A stretch of DNA of 32,907 nt, taken from positions 1 to 32,907 of the forward strand of contig NZ_JAMXMY010000039.1 of the NCBI RefSeq assembly GCF_024055795.1, given 5' to 3'. Positions 23,671 to 30,541 of the stretch are shown one piece after another (position 1 is the stretch's first letter; every line of letters begins with the position of its first letter). The translations under genes and the position numbers were made by a program. Under the pieces are notes generated by a model that had not been told where the DNA came from, made no database searches, and saw only the letters and a list, made by a program, of their open reading frames with translations. The stretch comes from Actinoallomurus purpureus. Lineage in GTDB: Bacteria > Actinomycetota > Actinomycetes > Streptosporangiales > Streptosporangiaceae.

Positions 23671-23696
23671 CACACGATAACGTGCATTATCGTGTG
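23671..23696 (-). promoter_or_regulatory. Operator-promoter palindrome of the integrase operon
   Basis: CACACGATAA (23671-23680) and TTATCGTGTG (23687-23696) are a perfect inverted repeat around 6 bases. On the minus strand TAGACA and TATCGT flank a 17-base spacer across the repeat, so a repressor bound here would cover the promoter. The start codon of the first gene lies 28 bases downstream. Promoter assignment is tentative; the palindrome is unambiguous. Confidence 0.65.
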
Positions 23697-23699
23697 TGT

Positions 23700-23951
23700 C
23701 TACGCTGACACGAACCCCTCGAAATCCGAACGGCGTTCTGACCTGGAATGTAACAATCTGTATTCGTCATCACGCTCTGTAATGCAAGCGGAGGGATCGT
23801 AAGGGTGATCACGGAAAGTGGCAGAATTCCCACTTCCTTCCCCAACGTCAGGGATGCCTGACGGTATCCATAGGATTTCCCTTGACGGCGTCAGGATTCC
23901 CTGGCAGTCTTGCATGTCAAGAAACCCTGACACGTGAACGGAGCGAGCGCA
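23700..23951. promoter_or_regulatory. Divergent control region with four GTCAGG boxes
   Basis: This non-coding stretch is more AT-rich than the rest of the window. GTCAGG occurs at 23847-23852 and 23890-23895, and in reverse at 23857-23862 and 23926-23931. The first two form a perfect CGTCAGG/CCTGACG inverted repeat. On the minus strand a consensus TTGACA lies at 23915-23920. The boxes may be operators, or binding sites for integrase or excisionase near attP. I see no gene here. Confidence 0.5.
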
Positions 23952-24500
23952 GTGAGTTGGCAGACCGATGACGGCAAGCACGAGATGTGGATCGCCGCCG
24001 AGTTCCCGGGCGGCTGGTTCTCCGTTGGCTCGACGGCTGACGGCGCGATGGTGGAGCGGCCCGGCCCCGATGGCCGGTTCCACACCGCAGGCGACGCCGG
24101 CGTGCTGGATGGCCGCCAGGCGATCGGCTGGCGGGGCGTCTGCGAGTGCGGATGGCGCGGGTCCCTATGGCAGCGCGTGGATGACCCCGCCGCCCACGAC
24201 CCGGCCGAGTATCGGATCTACGATCCCGACCCGAGCCGGCACGGCGACGCGCCACAGGAGGTCGAAGACGCAGTCTGGCGCGAATGGAAGGACCAGGACC
24301 TGGAGCCAGAAACGATTGCCGACGTCCGCAGAGCCGCCGACGACGTCCGCGCCGCCCAGGCCCGCCTCGACGCGGCCGTCCGCGCCGCCCGCCGCGACGG
24401 CCGTTCCTGGGCCGACATCGGCACCGCTGCCGGAATCAGCCGCCAGTCCGCGCACGAGCGGTGGGCCAGAAGCGACCTCGCGAACGACGTCGCACAGTAG
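23952..24500 (+). CDS. HTH regulator divergent from integrase
   Basis: A 182-residue product from GTG 23952, eight bases after GGAG; GTG 23934 is an alternative. The N-terminal 80 residues are aromatic-rich with CECGWRG (about 64-70), a pattern seen in proteins of actinobacterial mobile elements. The C-terminal 50 residues contain a helix and an HTH (DGRSWADIGTAAGISRQSAH). Divergent from the integrase across the GTCAGG region, it is a candidate for the lysogeny regulator. That role is inferred from location. Confidence 0.75.
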   Translation: MSWQTDDGKHEMWIAAEFPGGWFSVGSTADGAMVERPGPDGRFHTAGDAGVLDGRQAIGWRGVCECGWRGSLWQRVDDPAAHDPAEYRIYDPDPSRHGDAPQEVEDAVWREWKDQDLEPETIADVRRAADDVRAAQARLDAAVRAARRDGRSWADIGTAAGISRQSAHERWARSDLANDVAQ

Positions 24501-24735
24501 GTAGCAAGATGAGCGCAAGGCAGCCTTACGGCAGTCGAGCACCGATTGTCGGCGGCCTGTTGTACAGTCCGGTGCACCGGCTGAGCGCCAGCCGATCCGG
24601 AGTCTCCGCCAGGCCCACGCCGCGCGGGGACCGCGATGGAAAAGACGTCCCAGACTCAGCGCCCTTCTCTCTCATCTGGCATGCGAGCCGTCGGTGAGGA
24701 GCGCGTGGGCCGCCCCTCGCCAGAGACGAGACACC

Positions 24736-25113
24736 ATGCCCAGCGACACCCGAGCCCTGACCCGCGCCGCCCGCACCCGCGCGAAGACTGAGGACATCCC
24801 CTACACCGCCGCCCGGGAGACCGAGCTGGCCATCCGCGAGCGGATGGACGCCGACGGGGAGTCCTACGAGGAGGCGGAGGCCTTCGTCACCGACCCCGGC
24901 AACCAGTTGCTGTGCGAGAAGTGCGGCTGGACCGTGGGCATGGTCTGCCCCGAGTGCCCCGGGTGCGGCTGCTACAACCACTCCTGCACGGGCTGGCGGC
25001 ACCGGGAGTACATGCACCCGGACGAGCGCGCCGAGCTGGAGGCGGCCGAGGCCGAGTGTCCCGAGTGCGGTGGCGACACCCGCACCGGCTACGACTGCAC
25101 CTGCGACCGATGA
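24736..25113 (+). CDS. Zinc-rich hypothetical protein
   Basis: A 125-residue product from ATG 24736. CEKCGW, CPECPGCGCYNHSC and CPECGG then CTC make at least two zinc sites. The 235 bases before it hold a weak frame (24509-24697) that I do not call. Its stop overlaps the primase-polymerase start (ATGA), so the two are co-translated. Confidence 0.8.
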   Translation: MPSDTRALTRAARTRAKTEDIPYTAARETELAIRERMDADGESYEEAEAFVTDPGNQLLCEKCGWTVGMVCPECPGCGCYNHSCTGWRHREYMHPDERAELEAAEAECPECGGDTRTGYDCTCDR

Positions 25114-25871
25114 CCGGCCCGTACGTTCCGGACCCGATCCCGGTCGCCGCGCGCGGCCTGGCCGTCTTCCCCCTGCCCGCCGGCGGCAAGGCGCCGGCCC
25201 CGCGCGGCTGGGCTCAGGATGCGACCGCCGACACCGGCCGGATCCGCGCCAACTGGCCGCCCGCCGCCAACATCGGGGTGGGCTGCTGGCGGTCCGGCGT
25301 GGTGGTGCTGGACCTGGACGTGCCCGGGTCCGGGCACCGCACCCGCGTACGCGGAGCCGACAGCCTCGCCGCCGCATGTGCCGCCCGTGGCGAGCCGTGG
25401 CCCGACACCTTCACCGTCGGCACGCCGTCCGGCGGAAGCCACCTGTACTTCACCGCGCCAGCGGGCGTGGTCATCGGGTCCACCTCGGGCGGCACGACCC
25501 CGCTCGGCGAAGGGGTCGACACCCGCGGCCCCGGCCGAGGCGGACGTGGCGGCTACGTCGTCGGGCCCGGCTCGCTCGTCGACGGCCGCGCCTACGAGGT
25601 CACCCGGGACGCGGCGATCGCGCCGCTCCCGGACTGGATCAGCGCCGTCCTGGCCCTGCCCGTCGACCCCGACCCGATCAACCTCGCGCTGATCGGGGCC
25701 ATGGCCGGAGTGGGCCGGGCCGCCGTCGCCAACTGGCGGCGCCGCCATCCCGACTTCCCCGCCCCGACCGGCGGAACCGACACCAGCCCCACGTTCGAGC
25801 TGGCGGCGGTCCGCGCCTGGCTCACCGCGTACCACCTGCCCGGCGGGAACACCGAGGTCGCCACGGACTGA
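25110..25871 (+). CDS. Primase-polymerase (AEP/Prim-Pol domain)
   Basis: The 253-residue protein matches the bifunctional primase/polymerase N-terminal domain. The catalytic DLD (68-70) follows VVVL, SGGSH with H111 is the conserved nucleotide-binding stretch, and GVDTRG (D137) precedes GGYVVGPGS. A short C-terminal HTH-like tail (about 187-245: IGAMAGVGRAAVANWRRRHPDFP) could bind an origin. No helicase is fused. Prim-Pol proteins act in replication of many actinobacterial mobile elements. ATG 25110 overlaps the previous stop. Confidence 0.88.
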   Translation: MTGPYVPDPIPVAARGLAVFPLPAGGKAPAPRGWAQDATADTGRIRANWPPAANIGVGCWRSGVVVLDLDVPGSGHRTRVRGADSLAAACAARGEPWPDTFTVGTPSGGSHLYFTAPAGVVIGSTSGGTTPLGEGVDTRGPGRGGRGGYVVGPGSLVDGRAYEVTRDAAIAPLPDWISAVLALPVDPDPINLALIGAMAGVGRAAVANWRRRHPDFPAPTGGTDTSPTFELAAVRAWLTAYHLPGGNTEVATD

Positions 25872-26019
25872 CCCGCGATCCCATTGCACCGGCTCCGCGT
25901 CGCCTACGGCGCGGGGCCGACCGCTGTTCGGACCCGGTGCGCCCCGTCCGGAGCGTCTGCGGGTTGCGGTGAGGTGAAGTTGGACATCGCCGGTTCCCGC
26001 GCGCCCTACGGTGAACGCC

Positions 26020-26610
26020 ATGTCTTCTTCGGTTCCTCCCGCCCCGACGGCCGCGTCGATCTCGGCCGCGCTTGCCGCGCTGGGCGCCTATGCCAAACCG
26101 CCCACCGACACCGAGCTCGCCGCCCAGGCCGAAGCCGCTGGTGGCGAGCACGTCCTGGCCGCCGTCTTGGCCAACGCACTGTACGGCGCCGCGATCGGCG
26201 CGGGGATGCTCGCCGAGGGGCACATGCTCGCCAAGGGCGCCGGTGCCAGGGAGATGACCCTGGCCCGCAACCAGGTGATCAAAGCTTCCGGCGCGGCCGG
26301 CCCCGGCGTGACCGGCATGCTGCACTGGCAGGCCTCCCAGATCGCCGAGCCGCTGAGGGCCTGGACGCGCAAGGCAGACCTCGGGCCGACCGGGAACGCG
26401 GCCGCTGACATCGCCTGGGCGCTGGTCATCCTGCTGCAGGCCACGACCGTCACCGACCCGGGCGACCCGCGCTTCGCCACCCTAGGCCAGAACATCACCG
26501 AGACCATCGACTACCTCAACACCGCCGTCGCCCGGCTGACCTCCCTCAAGGACGCCGCTGGCGACCTGGCAGCCATGCTCGCCGCCTTCGGCCACCACGG
26601 CACCGAGTAG
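26020..26610 (+). CDS. Alanine-rich helical hypothetical protein
   Basis: A 196-residue product from ATG 26020. A TACGGT -10-like box at 26007-26012 would place the transcription start about at the ATG, so the mRNA may be leaderless; no Shine-Dalgarno is present. The protein is helical and alanine-rich, with a hydrophobic stretch at about 50-70 (VLAAVLANALYGAAIGAGML) and another at about 128-145. No family recognised. Confidence 0.72.
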   Translation: MSSSVPPAPTAASISAALAALGAYAKPPTDTELAAQAEAAGGEHVLAAVLANALYGAAIGAGMLAEGHMLAKGAGAREMTLARNQVIKASGAAGPGVTGMLHWQASQIAEPLRAWTRKADLGPTGNAAADIAWALVILLQATTVTDPGDPRFATLGQNITETIDYLNTAVARLTSLKDAAGDLAAMLAAFGHHGTE

Positions 26611-26647
26611 CCCTCTAAGCCGCGTCCACGTCCCTTGCGCTGCGATG

Positions 26648-26669
26648 CCAGCGCGTTCATTCGCGCTGG
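26648..26669. terminator. Terminator between convergent genes
   Basis: CCAGCGCG (26648-26655) and CGCGCTGG (26662-26669) form a perfect 8-bp stem with a 6-base loop. It lies between the plus-strand gene ending at 26610 and the minus-strand gene whose stop falls in the loop. Confidence 0.6.
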
Positions 26670-27019
26670 TGTCGGCGGTGCGGCCCGTAGTAGTCGCGGA
26701 GGATGATCAGGGCGCACGCGGCCGCCTCGCCGAAGAGGATCGATATCGCGTCCGCGGTGCGGTGGGCGTACAGCAGCACGCCGATCAGCGCGGACATCAC
26801 CATGAACGGCCAGGCCACCGAGGCGCGGAACCTCCGCATGCTGGCTTCGACGATCGGTGCCGCGGCGTCGGCGATGAATTGCTCGACGCTCTTCTTCGAG
26901 CTGGGGGTTTGGATCCAGGACGTGAGGACTTGCAGGCCGGCGTCTTGGAGGGCCTCGTAGGCGTGTTGGCGGGTTTCTTCGTCGGCGTCGGGGATTTCGA
27001 GGATGAGCCTGCCCTTCAT
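26657..27019 (-). CDS. Small membrane-associated protein
   Basis: A 120-residue product from ATG 27019 (MKGRLILEIPDADEE). Residues 70-90 (VAWPFMVMSALIGVLLYAH) and about 95-110 (ISILFGEAAACALIIL) are hydrophobic and probably span the membrane. The N-terminal domain is a small helical unit and would face the cytoplasm. No family recognised. Confidence 0.7.
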   Translation of the reverse strand: MKGRLILEIPDADEETRQHAYEALQDAGLQVLTSWIQTPSSKKSVEQFIADAAAPIVEASMRRFRASVAWPFMVMSALIGVLLYAHRTADAISILFGEAAACALIILRDYYGPHRRHQRE

Positions 27020-27059
27020 CCCGACATGGTGGCCTCTGGGGTCGCTGGTGTGAAGGGGG

Positions 27060-27299
27060 TCAGAAGTCCGGTTCTTCGATGCGGCGGGGGACCTGGCGGT
27101 AGTTCTCGCCGGGGACGGGCTCGAGGTCGGCGGCGCGCATCCAGACGTCGACCCCACGCCAGAGGACGTATTCGCGGGTGAGCCATGCGACGTGGGCGTG
27201 CCAGGTGCCGCGTTTGTCGCGCGCCCAGGCGAGGAGGAAGACGTGCCGGCCGGTTGCGCGGATGCGCACGACGGGAGCGTGCGTCTCCTGAGCCTTCAC
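27060..27299 (-). CDS. Small hypothetical protein
   Basis: A 79-residue product from GTG 27299 (MKAQETHAPVVRIRATGRHV). Strand-rich and aromatic (VFLLAWARDKRGTWHAHVAWL, EYVLWRG), compatible with a small beta-barrel. No clear Shine-Dalgarno. It begins directly beside the CRISPR-like region, behind the terminator at 27323-27346. Function unknown. Confidence 0.68.
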   Translation of the reverse strand: MKAQETHAPVVRIRATGRHVFLLAWARDKRGTWHAHVAWLTREYVLWRGVDVWMRAADLEPVPGENYRQVPRRIEEPDF

Positions 27300-27322
27300 G
27301 GTTCGAACAGAGTAACGACGAA

Positions 27323-27346
27323 GCCCCGCCCGGTGATGGGCGGGGC
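27323..27346. terminator. Bidirectional terminator beside CRISPR-like repeats
   Basis: GCCCCGCCC (27323-27331) and GGGCGGGGC (27338-27346) form a perfect 9-bp stem on a 6-base loop, followed by TTT on the plus strand. A leftward transcript through the repeats at 27349-27502 would stop here, before the next gene. Confidence 0.75.
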
Positions 27347-27348
27347 TT

Positions 27349-27502
27349 TCGTTCCCCCACGTGGGTGGGGAGAGCGGCGCTTCTCCTTGGAGATAGCCCG
27401 CTGGCGCCGGTTCACCCCACTGGTGTGGGGATCCCCGCCGGAGCGGGGCCGACTGTCCGCCGGAGAACAGCTACGGATCATCCCCGCATGCGCGGGGAGC
27501 AC
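27349..27502 (-). CRISPR. Cas-less type I-E-like mini-array of three diverging repeats
   Basis: The right-hand repeat (27475-27502) reads on the minus strand GTGCTCCCCGC, GCAT, then GCGGGGATGATCC, close to actinobacterial type I-E repeats. Repeat 2 (27409-27435) keeps the layout with stem CCCCAC/GTGGGG and end TGAACC on the minus strand, but is one base shorter. Repeat 1 (about 27349-27375) has the same stem and loop GTGG. The stems begin at 27482, 27415 and 27355. Intervening stretches are 33 bases (27376-27408) and 39 bases (27436-27474); the first fits a type I-E spacer. Decay increases toward the left, as at the trailer end of arrays. No cas gene is in the window. Confidence 0.7.
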
Positions 27503-27565
27503 GTGAAGCAGGGTAGCGCCCGGCGGCATGGTGGCAGTCCGGTGGCAGGATCCGGCCATCCCAGG

Positions 27566-27620
27566 GATTTCCGATACCGCTTATCCCGTGAGTGTGCTTG
27601 AATAAGCGGTATCGGAAATC
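27566..27620. repeat. Perfect 19-bp inverted repeat with 17-bp spacer
   Basis: GATTTCCGATACCGCTTAT (27566-27584) is repeated exactly in reverse complement at 27602-27620, around the spacer 27585-27601. It is the longest perfect inverted repeat I found. It lies 17 bases before the start of the downstream gene and 63 bases from the nearest CRISPR-like repeat. It may be an operator, an origin element, a recombination site, or a 5' leader hairpin. Confidence 0.9.
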
Positions 27621-27637
27621 GAGTGATGGAGCCACCG

Positions 27638-28348
27638 ATGGGCGACGTGAAGATCGAGACCACCGAAGGCCGCACCTACCTGACCAGCCCCTACAACCCC
27701 GCCGTGCCCGCGAAAGCCAAGGCCATCGGCGGCCGGTGGGACGGCGGGCGCAAGGCGTGGCACTTCGATGCTCGCGACGAAGACCGCGTCGCCGCCCTCG
27801 CCCGCGAGATCTACGGCACCGACGGACGCGCCCCCGAAGGCGACCTCGTCACCGTCCGCGTCAAGCTCGTCGACCACGAAGGCAGCAAGTGGGACAACCA
27901 CGTCGAGTTCGCCGGCCGTCGCATCGCCGAACGCCCCGGCCGCGACATGCCCGTCCGCTTCGCCGCGAACGTCGTCCTCGTCGAAGGCACCCTGCCCAGC
28001 TCAGGCGGGTCGATGCGCTACCCGAACATCGACGCTGGCGACGACGCGATCGTGGAAATCCGCGACCTGCCCCGCTCCGCACTGTCCGTCGAAAGCGAAA
28101 ACTCCTACGAGATCGTCGACCAGGCCGTCGACGTCGATGCGCTTCTGGCCGAGCGTGAGCGGCTCCTCGCCCGTGTCGCTGAGATCGACGCCCTGCTGCC
28201 CGAGCCGGAGGGCACCGAGATCACCACCCGCGAGGCCGCCGCCGCGCTCGGCGTCTCGGTCCGCACCGTCCAGCGATGGGCCGCCGCCGGCAAGGTCCAG
28301 GCCCACAAGGACGACGCTGGCCGCTGGGTCATCACCATCACCATCTGA
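27638..28348 (+). CDS. Protein with aromatic N-terminal domain and excisionase-type HTH
   Basis: The 236-residue product is taken from ATG 27638, with GGAG six bases upstream; GTG 27623 and ATG 27626 are alternatives. The N-terminal 55 residues (SPYNPAVPAKAKAIGGRWDGG, KAWHF) match a pattern seen in phage and plasmid proteins of unknown role. The middle has an OB-like strand set. The C-terminus (about 188-236) is an excisionase/MerR-type HTH (ITTREAAAALGVSVRTVQRW, then HKDDAGRWVI). It could bind the 19-bp inverted repeat immediately upstream; that is inference. Confidence 0.82.
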   Translation: MGDVKIETTEGRTYLTSPYNPAVPAKAKAIGGRWDGGRKAWHFDARDEDRVAALAREIYGTDGRAPEGDLVTVRVKLVDHEGSKWDNHVEFAGRRIAERPGRDMPVRFAANVVLVEGTLPSSGGSMRYPNIDAGDDAIVEIRDLPRSALSVESENSYEIVDQAVDVDALLAERERLLARVAEIDALLPEPEGTEITTREAAAALGVSVRTVQRWAAAGKVQAHKDDAGRWVITITI

Positions 28349-28358
28349 GAGGAACGAC

Positions 28359-28829
28359 ATGAAGCGCATCGTCATCAGCGAGACCGACGAGTACAGCGGC
28401 GAGACCACCGTCGTCGGCCACTTCGACCTCGACAAGGCCGAGAAGTTCGAGGAAGACACCGAGTGGGACGGCAACAACATGGTCAGCGTCCACAACGTCG
28501 GCCAGTACGGCCACCAGATGCTGCTCCGCACCGCGGGCGGCCGGTGGATCCTGAACTCCTGGTCCCAATGGGAGGGCTCCAAGGACATCTACGGGTACGT
28601 CAGCGACGAGCGCGCCCGCGACTGGCTGATGGTCAACAAGGACTACGACGTCATCGAGAAGTACCTCGGCGAGATCGAGGAAGAGAAGGGCCCCGGCCGC
28701 CCCGAGGTCGGCCCGCCCACGAACCTCCGCCTCGGCGAGGACCTGACCGCGAAGGTCGACGCCGCTCGCCATGAGGGCGAGTCCCGCGCCGCCGCGATCC
28801 GCCGCCTGCTGACCGAGGCCCTGGCCTGA
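28359..28829 (+). CDS. Hypothetical protein with possible ribbon-helix-helix C-terminus
   Basis: A 156-residue product from ATG 28359 after GAGAGGA. The N-terminal 100 residues are strand-rich and acidic (IVISETDEYSGETTVVGHFDL, GGRWILNSWSQWEG). After a GPGRPEVGPP linker, the last 40 residues (NLRLGEDLTAKVDAARHEGE, SRAAAIRRLLTEAL) resemble a ribbon-helix-helix DNA-binding domain. It is co-transcribed with the previous gene. Confidence 0.8.
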   Translation: MKRIVISETDEYSGETTVVGHFDLDKAEKFEEDTEWDGNNMVSVHNVGQYGHQMLLRTAGGRWILNSWSQWEGSKDIYGYVSDERARDWLMVNKDYDVIEKYLGEIEEEKGPGRPEVGPPTNLRLGEDLTAKVDAARHEGESRAAAIRRLLTEALA

Positions 28830-28889
28830 CCCCAGACAGCAGAACGCCCCGCCCTACCGATGCGACGGCACGTCCCGGACAGCACGAAA

Positions 28890-28919
28890 CCGCCCGCCCT
28901 CCGGATGGAGAGCGGGCGG
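28890..28919 (+). terminator. Terminator after the plus-strand pair
   Basis: CCGCCCGC (28890-28897) pairs with GCGGGCGG (28912-28919), with an inner CTCC/GGAG pairing, 60 bases after the last stop. It ends the 27638-28829 operon. Confidence 0.75.
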
Positions 28920-29049
28920 CGTTCGCTTGGACACAGACCCTCAAAGGGCGATGAGTAATGCTCCTGAACGGCATCCGAGGAGGAAACCGGTCTGTTGCGA
29001 CCCCTGCGGGGCGATGACATCGAAGCCTGCGGCCAGCGTACAGAGAAAC

Positions 29050-29084
29050 GCCCCGCCTTACCGGTCCTACCGGCGAGGCGGGGC
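29050..29084 (-). terminator. Terminator of the lysis operon
   Basis: GCCCCGCCT (29050-29058) and AGGCGGGGC (29076-29084) form a 9-bp stem with a 17-base loop. On the minus strand the hairpin is followed by GTTTCTCT, so it probably ends the leftward lysis transcript after the holin-like gene. Confidence 0.72.
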
Positions 29085-29196
29085 ATTCCCGGGACCCACG
29101 GCCGAAGCCGCCCCGGGTGGCAGCGCCAGGCTACCTCCGGAGGTTCCTCCTACACCATGCTCGTGAGCTTGCTAGCTCGCATGGTCGTGAGCATGG

Positions 29197-29589
29197 TCAG
29201 GCGGCGAGGCGGAACAACCCCCGCTTCGGCACCCGCTGGCCGTGTGCGTTGACCGCGGCATGCACCTGTGTGTGCGTGAAGGCCGCGATCAGCGGCGTGG
29301 CGATCGCCGCGAGCAGCGCCAGCGCCGTGCTCACCTGCTGATCGGTCAGGTGCAGTCCGAACGCGATGAGGAGGTCGAACGCGGCCTGGGCGAACGCCAG
29401 GATCGCGGGCAGCAGCCGATCCTGGGCGACGAGCGCCGCCGTGGCGAGGCCGAACGCGGCCGCGACGATCGCGTTGATCACGCCGACCTGACCGTCGGAC
29501 AGATGCAGGCCGTACGCGACGAGCACCTGGAGGAACGTGGAGATGGCGCCGGTGATCGCGGCGGCGTACCGCAGGATGAAATTCTGCAT
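29197..29589 (-). CDS. Holin-like membrane protein with internal duplication
   Basis: A 130-residue product from ATG 29589 (MQNFILRYAAA), with GAGGGGA upstream. Two similar hydrophobic units occur: LQVLVAYGLHLSDGQVGVI (about 21-39) and FDLLIAFGLHLTDQQVSTA (about 71-89). Each is followed by a further hydrophobic stretch, suggesting a duplicated two-helix module. The C-terminus is basic (HGQRVPKRGLFR), as in many holins. It is the last gene of an operon containing cell-wall hydrolases, so a role in membrane permeabilisation at lysis is likely. The holin call rests on topology and context. Confidence 0.75.
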   Translation of the reverse strand: MQNFILRYAAAITGAISTFLQVLVAYGLHLSDGQVGVINAIVAAAFGLATAALVAQDRLLPAILAFAQAAFDLLIAFGLHLTDQQVSTALALLAAIATPLIAAFTHTQVHAAVNAHGQRVPKRGLFRLAA

Positions 29590-29674
29590 GGATGGTCCCC
29601 TCATTCGAGGTGGGAAAAGAGGAAGCGCCTACGCGGACGCGCAGGTCACAGGCCCTTCGCGGCGAGCCAGGCCT

Positions 29675-30481
29675 TCAGATCGCGGGCCACGTTTCGCCGG
29701 TCAGCTCGGTGAACGCCTCACCGAGCGCTGCCGCGTCGATCCCTTCCGGGTTGTGGCCCTGCGCGTCGTACCACTCCGGCGTGATGACGACCCAGGCCTC
29801 TTCGACGTAGCGATCCCAGAACGCCGGCGTCATCTCCTGCACGCGGCCCCACGTGATGATCCGGTAGTTCCCGTTCGCGGCCCGGCCGACGAGCTGCGGC
29901 GGGTCGCCGAGGACGTACCCGAGGTCGATGGCGTGGCCGCCCTCGATCCCGCCGTCGTTCGTCACGACGTCCCACGGCTGCCCGGCGTCGAACTGGTCCA
30001 TCGCCACGGCGGGGAAGTTGATGCCGAGCTGCAGGTGCCCGAACAGCCACAGCGCCGCGTCAACCTCAGCCGCGTCGTGGATGTCGACCTGCGCGAACGC
30101 CAGGATCTTGTGCCCGCCGACACCGGTCCGCCGCCAGTAGTCCAGGGCGTCCTGAATGACGGTGCCCTGGTCGGTGGACGGGTCAGCCGGGTCGAAGCCC
30201 GTGACGTCGCTGTAGCCGCGCAGTACGTCGGCCTCGGAGACCTTCACCGTGCGGCCCTGCCCGTACGCGGTGGCCGCCTCGATGGTGTGGCCGATCATCG
30301 CCCACACGCAGTCGCCCCACTGGTCGTTGCCGTACATCGGCCACTCATCGACCGCGCTGACGTAGTCGACCTTCGTCGGCGGCTTCGGGTACGTCCCGGT
30401 GAGGAACGACCCGAGATGCAGCCGCGGCCGGGCGTCCTCCGGGTGTGGCGGCCGGCGGCCACCGCGGAACGTGATGCTCAT
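29675..30481 (-). CDS. Papain-like (C39/C1-type) peptidase-fold protein
   Basis: The 268-residue product starts at ATG 30481. A cysteine peptidase pattern is visible: WGDCVWAMIGH with C58, and GGHAIDLGYV with H183, followed by a W-G-R-V-Q segment near 211-215. The ending FWDRYVEEAWVVITPEW resembles proteins annotated near lysis or tail genes of actinophages. It may cleave peptide cross-links or process a phage protein; I cannot tell which. It lies between an attenuator-like hairpin and the holin-like gene. Confidence 0.72.
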   Translation of the reverse strand: MSITFRGGRRPPHPEDARPRLHLGSFLTGTYPKPPTKVDYVSAVDEWPMYGNDQWGDCVWAMIGHTIEAATAYGQGRTVKVSEADVLRGYSDVTGFDPADPSTDQGTVIQDALDYWRRTGVGGHKILAFAQVDIHDAAEVDAALWLFGHLQLGINFPAVAMDQFDAGQPWDVVTNDGGIEGGHAIDLGYVLGDPPQLVGRAANGNYRIITWGRVQEMTPAFWDRYVEEAWVVITPEWYDAQGHNPEGIDAAALGEAFTELTGETWPAI

Positions 30482-30501
30482 CTGGCTCCAGAAATGCGAG
30501 A

Positions 30502-30521
30502 GCCCCGCGCGCTGGCGGGGC
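30502..30521 (-). terminator. Attenuator or terminator within the lysis operon
   Basis: GCCCCGC (30502-30508) and GCGGGGC (30515-30521) form a perfect 7-bp stem on a 6-base loop, between the genes ending at 30542 and starting at 30481. On the minus strand it is followed by TCTCGCATTTCT. It may separate the hydrolase genes from the two genes beyond. Confidence 0.62.
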
Positions 30522-30541
30522 CGAGGAGATGGGGGCGGTGG

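Larger units (their letters stand above)
28830..29196. other. Intergenic region between convergent operons
   Basis: No convincing gene lies in these 367 bases. They hold two terminator hairpins (28890-28919 and 29050-29084). They also hold the direct repeat ATGCTCGTGAGC (29157) / ATGGTCGTGAGC (29181), nested inside the inverted repeat CCATGCTC (29155) / GAGCATGG (29189), and the palindrome CCTCCGGAGG (29134-29143). A purine-rich GAGGAGGAAA near 28978 has no good frame behind it. Confidence 0.6.

Noticed and set aside
24509-24697. 62-aa frame starting at ATG 24509
   Set aside because: No Shine-Dalgarno, low-complexity basic sequence, and no coupling to the gene at 24736.
27290-27312. GGTTCGAAC, resembling a tRNA T-loop
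   Set aside because: No acceptor stem, D-arm or anticodon arm can be folded around it. It overlaps the start of the 27060-27299 gene.
27192-27506. Plus-strand open frame running through the CRISPR-like repeats and ending IIPACAGST
   Set aside because: The peptide is the familiar false translation of type I-E repeats (another frame gives DHPRMRGEH). The frame also crosses a terminator and lies antisense to a better gene at 27060-27299.
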